Below, in pieces: positions 8,727 to 11,301 of a stretch of 11,301 bases of DNA (positions within the stretch are counted from its first letter, which is position 1; every line of letters begins with the position of its first letter). The translations under genes were made by a program, and so were the position numbers. Below the pieces are notes generated by a model. The model worked only from the letters and a program-made list of their open reading frames with translations, was not told where the DNA came from and ran no database searches. The stretch comes from Pontiella sp. (lineage in GTDB: Bacteria > Verrucomicrobiota > Kiritimatiellia > Kiritimatiellales > Pontiellaceae): the NCBI GenBank assembly GCA_029939385.1, contig JAOZSZ010000023.1, positions 1-11,301 on the forward strand, written 5' to 3'.

Positions 8727-9418
8727 TGGGAACAAATTCATATATTGCTGCCGACTTGCAACCTCTAATCCTTTTTGCGGATAACCATTTGCTGGCGGTC
8801 AATAAACCAGCGGGATTATTGACTCAAGATAGCGGCACGGGCCTCCGGAATTTGGAGGACTGGGCGCGCGAGTGGGTACGGGTTGATAAAAATAAGGACG
8901 GTAATATCTTCCTGAATGCAGTGCATCGAATCGATAAAGCGGTTAGCGGTATTGTTCTTTTTGCTCGTACGAGTAAGGCGCTCAGTCGCTTGAATGAAGA
9001 CATTCGTAATCGAGAGTGCAAAAAGATTTACCATGTGCTCGTTGAAGCGGCTCCCGTAAAGCCCTCCGATGAATTAATTCATTGGCTTTTTCACGAACAC
9101 CACCGCGCAAAAGTTTGTCGAGAAGGCCTGCCGGGTGCGCAACGCGCCATTCTTCGCTATCGAACCCTTAAACAAGTGCGCGATCTATTCCTTCTTGAAG
9201 TCGATCTTGAAACTGGGCGATATCACCAAATCCGTGCGCAGCTCGCCGCCATTGGCTCTCCGATTGCTGGGGACGAAAAGTATGGCGCAAAAAAAATCTT
9301 AGAAGAGGAAGGAATCGCTCTGCATGCCCGAAGATTGGAAGTCACCCATCCGACGCTTAAGGAACTCATCGTGATTAAAGCCCCGTATCCAGAAGGGACG
9401 GGCTGGTGGAGATCGTAA
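8726..9418 (+). CDS. RluA-family RNA pseudouridine synthase
   Basis: Isomerises specific uridines in rRNA or tRNA to pseudouridine. The 230 residues form a catalytic domain without the N-terminal S4 domain, so it is a short RluA-type enzyme. Landmarks are the early strand LLAVNKPAGLLTQ at residues 22-34, the catalytic motif HRIDKAVSG at 67-75 with the essential Asp at D70 (the family consensus is HRLDxxTSG, so Ile and Val replace Leu and Thr), ARTSKALSRLNED, KIYHVLVE, TGRYHQIRAQLAAIGSPIAGD and the C-terminal ALHARRLEVTHPT. The target uridine cannot be assigned. The TAATG overlap couples it to the upstream methyltransferase. A strong terminator follows about 20 nt after the stop. Confidence 0.92.
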   Translation: MGTNSYIAADLQPLILFADNHLLAVNKPAGLLTQDSGTGLRNLEDWAREWVRVDKNKDGNIFLNAVHRIDKAVSGIVLFARTSKALSRLNEDIRNRECKKIYHVLVEAAPVKPSDELIHWLFHEHHRAKVCREGLPGAQRAILRYRTLKQVRDLFLLEVDLETGRYHQIRAQLAAIGSPIAGDEKYGAKKILEEEGIALHARRLEVTHPTLKELIVIKAPYPEGTGWWRS

Positions 9419-9430
9419 TGGCGGCATGTT

Positions 9431-9484
9431 GCAGGGCATTAAAGAGGCCGCATAGTTTTATGCGGCCTCTTTAATAAACCCTGC
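9431..9484. terminator. Strong hairpin terminator, probably bidirectional
   Basis: A perfect 17-bp inverted repeat has arms at 9438-9454 and 9459-9475 around a GTTT loop. It is flanked by a second matching pair, GCAGGG (9431-9436) with CCCTGC (9479-9484). The arms carry A-runs and T-runs outside the GC-rich core (GAGGCCGCATA), so either strand reads as stem plus T-tract. It lies between the convergent RluA-family gene and the aquaporin gene and can serve both. Confidence 0.9.
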
Positions 9485-9497
9485 TGATTAACTTTTA

Positions 9498-10199
9498 TTA
9501 GCTATTCTTCTCCGCTTCAAACCACCGATAAACAACGCCAGCCAAGATGGCCCCTATGATCGGTGCAACCCAGAAAAGCCATAGTTGAGAGAGGGCCCAA
9601 TCTCCCTGAAAGATGGCAACCCCCGTGCTTCTCGCAGGATTAACGGATGTATTTGTAATAGGAATACTAATCAGATGTATAAGCGTGAGGCCAAGACCTA
9701 TAGCGATAGGAGCAAAACCTTGAGGCGCTCGTTTATCTGTTGCTCCTAAAATAATGATTAAAAACATAAAGGTCATAACGATCTCAGTCACTAATGCGGC
9801 CGTTAGGCTGTATCCCCCCGGCGAATGCGCTCCAAAACCATTTGATGCAAAGCCAGCCGTTACATCAAACCCGGCTTGTCCAGAAGCAATAACATAGAGG
9901 ATAGCCGCTCCAGCAAGTCCACCGGTTACTTGTGCAACAATATAAGGGCCAAGTTCAGATATTGAGAATCTTCCACTTGACCAAAGACCAATTGAAACAG
10001 CGGGATTGAGATGACAACCCGATATATGACCTATAGCAAAGGCCATGGTTAATACCGTAAGTCCGAATGCTAAAGAAACGCCCAATAAGCCAATCCCAAC
10101 CTCGGGGAATGATGCGGCAAGAACAGCACTGCCACACCCTCCAAGTACAAGCCAAAATGTTCCAATAAACTCTGCGCATAGTTTTTTTGATAATGTCAT
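9498..10199 (-). CDS. aqpZ: Aquaporin Z, water channel
   Basis: Inner-membrane tetrameric water channel of 233 residues, close to the 231 of E. coli AqpZ. The two pore half-helices carry NPA at residues 65-67 ([10 protein letters not shown]) and 187-189 (NTSVNPARS). Counting along the sequence places F45, H175, T184 and R190 at the aromatic/arginine selectivity filter. This is the F-H-T-R set of water-selective AqpZ rather than of glycerol facilitators. Six transmembrane segments are evident, with a short charged C-terminus (FEAEKNS). The start at 10199 has a good Shine-Dalgarno, GAGGAG at 10206-10211. It lies between the dcw block and the cassette array and points the same way as the cassettes, but no attC-like site follows its stop, so I treat it as a chromosomal gene. 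Confidence 0.96.
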   Translation of the reverse strand: MTLSKKLCAEFIGTFWLVLGGCGSAVLAASFPEVGIGLLGVSLAFGLTVLTMAFAIGHISGCHLNPAVSIGLWSSGRFSISELGPYIVAQVTGGLAGAAILYVIASGQAGFDVTAGFASNGFGAHSPGGYSLTAALVTEIVMTFMFLIIILGATDKRAPQGFAPIAIGLGLTLIHLISIPITNTSVNPARSTGVAIFQGDWALSQLWLFWVAPIIGAILAGVVYRWFEAEKNS

Positions 10200-10286
10200 T
10201 TCTTGCTCCTCTATTTTTTTAACCTTAAAGAATAACTATTTTTTACATCAACGTCCAGAAGAGGAACCCTTATATAGTCCCTTTTC

Positions 10287-10395
10287 GAGTATCCAGTAAA
10301 CTGAGGCCCCGTGATCCTGCCTGCCTCTCCCCCATGTACCGCAGGCGGCCCGCCTGCCTCTCAGGACGGGGAAAAGTATCCAGACTTAATCCTGT
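10287..10395. repeat. GC-rich palindromic repeat element of unknown family
   Basis: This part of the 10200-10553 gene-free stretch is dense in repeats. GCAGGCGG and CCGCCTGC form a perfect 8-bp inverted repeat around one base at 10341-10357. GCCTGCCTCTC occurs twice, at 10319-10329 and 10352-10362. CCCCGTGATCCTG (10307-10319) can pair with CAGGACGGGG (10362-10371) apart from a GAT bulge. AGTATCCAG flanks the core at 10288-10296 and 10375-10383. Nested inverted repeats within flanking direct repeats resemble a REP/BIME-like or MITE-like unit. I do not recognise the family. Confidence 0.45.
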
Positions 10396-10505
10396 CGCCC
10401 CCCAGCGGGTGAGGCAATTTAATAGGTCGCAGGTGTAGGTATGGGGGGCATATCGTCGAGAAGGAAGGGGGCGCGGGGGAAACCAAAATGATGAAAAAAG
10501 AGGTC
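10396..10505. other. Gene-free GC-rich spacer
   Basis: Remainder of the gene-free region between the aquaporin gene and the cassette array. It has G-runs (GGGGGGCAT near 10443, GGGGGCGCGGGGG near 10468-10480) and no credible coding frame. Open frames crossing it are low-complexity and start inside neighbouring genes. I see no promoter here that I would defend. Confidence 0.4.
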
Positions 10506-10529
10506 TGACCCTTTTTTGTGACCCTTTTT
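10506..10529. repeat. Tandem TGACCCTTTTT motif at the array edge
   Basis: TGACCCTTTTT occurs at 10506-10516 and again at 10519-10529. The outer copy is preceded by GAGGTC, giving GGTCTGACCC, a motif I associate with repeats near REP-type (RAYT/Y1) transposases. The inner copy, with its preceding G (GTGACCCTTTTT), is identical over 12 nt to 10851-10862 inside the attC site at 10837-10924. The pair may therefore mark the point where an attC was cut short by another repeat. Confidence 0.5.
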
Positions 10530-10555
10530 CTGTCAGCTCACTCGACTGGTTGGTT
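10518..10555 (-). other. Degenerate or truncated attC-like site closing the array
   Basis: On the minus strand, AACCAAC (10555-10549) overlaps the GlsB-gene stop codon and is followed by CAG, giving the AACCAG found in both intact sites. AAAAAGGGTCAC (10529-10518) matches the L' region of the 10837-10924 site over 12 nt. The inner stem TTGGACAACGCCC and the AACGTTRGC R' end are missing. The site is therefore about half length and probably not recombinogenic from its 3' side. Confidence 0.45.
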
Positions 10556-10808
10556 ATTTCTTTTTTATGAGGCTGATCATAAACAGAAGAATGACTGCTC
10601 CCACAGTGGATGTTACAATTGGGCCAACCCATTCACCTCCGATTGAAATATCAAGGAGACCAAATAACCATCCCCCCAGCAAAGCTCCAAGCAAGCCTAC
10701 GATTATATTTCCAACAAGACCAAAACCTCCTCCCTTGAAGAGAAATCCTGCTAGCCAGCCTGCAACACCACCTATAACTAATGCGATGACTATCTGTTCA
10801 ACTTCCAT
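10554..10808 (-). CDS. GlsB/YeaQ/YmgE-family (transglycosylase-associated) membrane protein, cassette gene
   Basis: Small inner-membrane protein of 84 residues, the usual size for this family. It has three hydrophobic helices rich in glycine: VIALVIGGVAGWLAGFLF near residues 7-24, LVGNIIVGLLGALLGGWLFG near 31-50, and VTSTVGAVILLFMISLI near 65-81, ending in KKK. The family is annotated as transglycosylase-associated and often stress-linked, but its molecular role is not established and no enzymatic residues are visible. AGGGAGA at 10814-10820 precedes the ATG at 10808. The gene fills a cassette: it begins 28 nt after the R' box of the upstream attC, and its TAA overlaps the R'' box of the degenerate site. 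It is co-oriented with the other cassette genes. Confidence 0.85.
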   Translation of the reverse strand: MEVEQIVIALVIGGVAGWLAGFLFKGGGFGLVGNIIVGLLGALLGGWLFGLLDISIGGEWVGPIVTSTVGAVILLFMISLIKKK

Positions 10809-10836
10809 TGTTTTCTCCCTTTGGTTATTTATGAAA

Positions 10837-10924
10837 AGCCAACGTTAAGCGTGACCCTTTTTGGAATCAGACGTTGACCGAATCGACGGGCGTTGTCCAA
10901 ATAGGGTCTATGCACTGGTTAGCC
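10837..10924 (-). other. attC recombination site (integron), 88 bp
   Basis: Read on the minus strand, R'' GGCTAAC is followed by CAG and an L'' box, GCATAGACCC. The 3' half has L' GGGTCACGC, then TTAAC and R' GTTGGCT. The L boxes pair (GACCC with GGGTC, then T-A and GC) except for one extra A in L'' and one A-C mismatch. The central arm includes TTGGACAACGCCC, shared with the site at 11140-11226. One unpaired base in L'' is the strand-choice feature of attC sites folded for integrase. The recombination point would be after the G at 10843. The stop codon of the 55-aa gene lies inside R''. Confidence 0.72.
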
Positions 10925-11086
10925 TTTTTTTATTCTTTTTCCTGCTGTGATTAGTAACTGACGAATTCCCACACAACAAATTGTCCCAACCACTAATGCT
11001 CCATATCCAGATATTTTAATTTCTGTAAAATGGTTAGTTAGAGCTATTACAGCAATGGTCAAAAGTACTGAAATGAAGGTGATCAT
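10919..11086 (-). CDS. 55-residue two-helix membrane protein, cassette gene of unknown function
   Basis: I do not recognise this protein. It begins MITFISVLLTIAVIALT, a membrane helix, then a short polar NHFTEIKISGYG turn, a second helix (ALVVGTICCVGIRQLLI) with two adjacent cysteines, and a basic tail, TAGKRIKKG. It is probably an inner-membrane hairpin with both ends in the cytoplasm by the positive-inside rule. The ATG at 11086 has a modest GAGAG just upstream. That ATG overlaps (ATGA) the stop of a 13-codon leader frame at 11124-11083, which might couple translation. The TAA stop lies inside the attC R'' box (GGCTAAC), the hallmark placement of a cassette gene. It is the only well-placed gene in its 303-bp cassette. 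Confidence 0.6.
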   Translation of the reverse strand: MITFISVLLTIAVIALTNHFTEIKISGYGALVVGTICCVGIRQLLITAGKRIKKG

Positions 11087-11139
11087 TTATCTCTCAACCC
11101 TGTGTTATTGGCATGTTCATCCATTTAATATTTATCGGT

Positions 11140-11226
11140 GGCTAACGTTACTCATGACCCGCTTGGGAATCCAACGCTGCCTTCAAAATGGGCGTTGTCC
11201 AAGTAGGGTCAATGAGCTGGTTGGGA
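11140..11226 (-). other. attC recombination site (integron), 87 bp
   Basis: Read on the minus strand, the R''-like TCCCAAC is followed by CAG and L'' CTCATTGACCC. The 3' half reads GGGTCATGAG (L'), TAAC and R' GTTAGCC. CTCAT and GACCC pair fully with their partners except for one extra T between them, at the same relative place as the extra base in the 10837-10924 site. An inner arm pairs CAACGC with GCGTTG. The two sites share AACCAG, TTGGACAACGCCC, GATTCC and TAACGTT. The cut point would be after the G at 11146. Confidence 0.72.
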
Positions 11227-11227
11227 A

Positions 11228-11301
11228 TTATTTTACTTTCCGAGTTCTGGATTTGATTTGCTTTAAATCGTAATCACGAATTTTCAATTCATGGTTTGGG
11301 A
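11228..11301 (-). CDS. 3' end of a third cassette gene, product unknown
   Basis: A minus-strand frame is open from the window edge to a TAA at 11230-11228. The last residues read NHELKIRDYDLKQIKSRTRK-VK, a charged, basic C-terminus. The stop lies one nucleotide before the R'' box of the 11140-11226 attC, like the other two cassette genes. Only about 23 codons are visible, so no function can be proposed. The placement is the main evidence that it is real. Confidence 0.4.
   Translation of the reverse strand, partial: PNHELKIRDYDLKQIKSRTRKVK

Larger units (their letters stand above)
10518..11301 (-). mobile_element. Integron gene-cassette array, distal end (or integrase-less attC cluster)
   Basis: On the minus strand the order is: partial gene, attC, 55-aa gene, attC, GlsB-family gene, degenerate attC. 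The genes are co-oriented, 3' ends abut attC R'' boxes, and spacing is tight. The start of the middle cassette (TTAGCC after the G of GTTAGCC at 11146-11140) is complementary to its own R'' (GGCTAAC, 10924-10918), as excision of a circular cassette requires. For the GlsB cassette the equivalent pair is GTTGGCT and AACCAAC, matching at 6 of 7 positions. With R' leading each cassette, the integrase and attI side would lie beyond 11301. No integrase gene is in the window, so a CALIN is equally possible. Confidence 0.72.

Noticed and set aside
10200..10260. Sigma-70 promoter for aqpZ (TTGATG and an AT-rich stretch)
   Set aside because: The -35-like hexamer matches only partly and no good -10 lies 16-18 nt downstream, so I would not place a promoter here.
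10045..10299. 84-codon plus-strand frame antisense to the aqpZ start
   Set aside because: It is mostly the shadow of aqpZ and its upstream region, with no recognisable domain.
10270..10632. 120-codon minus-strand frame across the gene-free region
   Set aside because: It starts inside the GlsB-family gene in another frame, runs through repeats and G-runs, has low-complexity composition and resembles no known protein.
10837..11226. Reading the two similar 87-88 bp repeats as a CRISPR array or transposon inverted ends
   Set aside because: The copies are direct, not inverted, about 300 bp apart and imperfect. Each is internally palindromic with a gene between them, which fits attC better.
11055..11273. 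72-codon plus-strand frame overlapping an attC site
   Set aside because: It runs through the whole attC at 11140-11226 on the wrong strand and lacks a convincing Shine-Dalgarno. The cassette genes lie on the other strand.

Overview
The window looks like a bacterial chromosome of moderate GC. It joins a cell-wall/division (dcw) operon to what reads as the end of an integron gene-cassette array. The host synthesises peptidoglycan, and the MurE DNPR motif points to meso-diaminopimelate in the stem peptide. A LysM lipoprotein gene between murD and ftsW, plus the general style of the proteins, makes me suspect a Verrucomicrobiota/Kiritimatiellota-type (PVC) bacterium. No marker here proves that.

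Positions 1-7815 (+ strand) form a tight operon: the 3' end of ftsI, then murE, murF, mraY, murD, a triple-LysM protein and ftsW. Most junctions are ATGA or TAATG overlaps. MurE, MurF and MurD add meso-DAP, D-Ala-D-Ala and D-Glu; MraY makes lipid I; FtsW polymerises glycan at the septum; FtsI cross-links it. The LysM protein probably binds the resulting wall. MurG, MurC and ftsQAZ, often next in such clusters, do not follow.

Positions 7881-9418 (+) hold a translationally coupled RNA-modification pair: a COG1092-like SAM methyltransferase and an RluA-family pseudouridine synthase. A strong 17-bp hairpin at 9438-9475 ends this block and separates it from a convergent aquaporin Z gene (9498-10199, - strand).

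Positions 10200-10553 contain no convincing gene. They hold a GC-rich palindromic repeat and a duplicated TGACCCTTTTT motif.

Positions about 10518-11301 (- strand) look like integron cassettes. Two 87-88 bp attC-like sites (10837-10924 and 11140-11226) share core sequences, pair end to end and each carry one unpaired base at the same place in the L box. A degenerate third site lies at 10518-10555. Between them are a GlsB/YeaQ-family membrane protein gene, a 55-residue two-helix membrane protein gene that is easy to miss, and the 3' end of a third gene. All three genes stop inside or within 1-2 nt of an attC R'' box. The cassettes point toward the dcw operon, so any integrase would lie beyond the right edge. 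This cassette array is the least ordinary part of the window.
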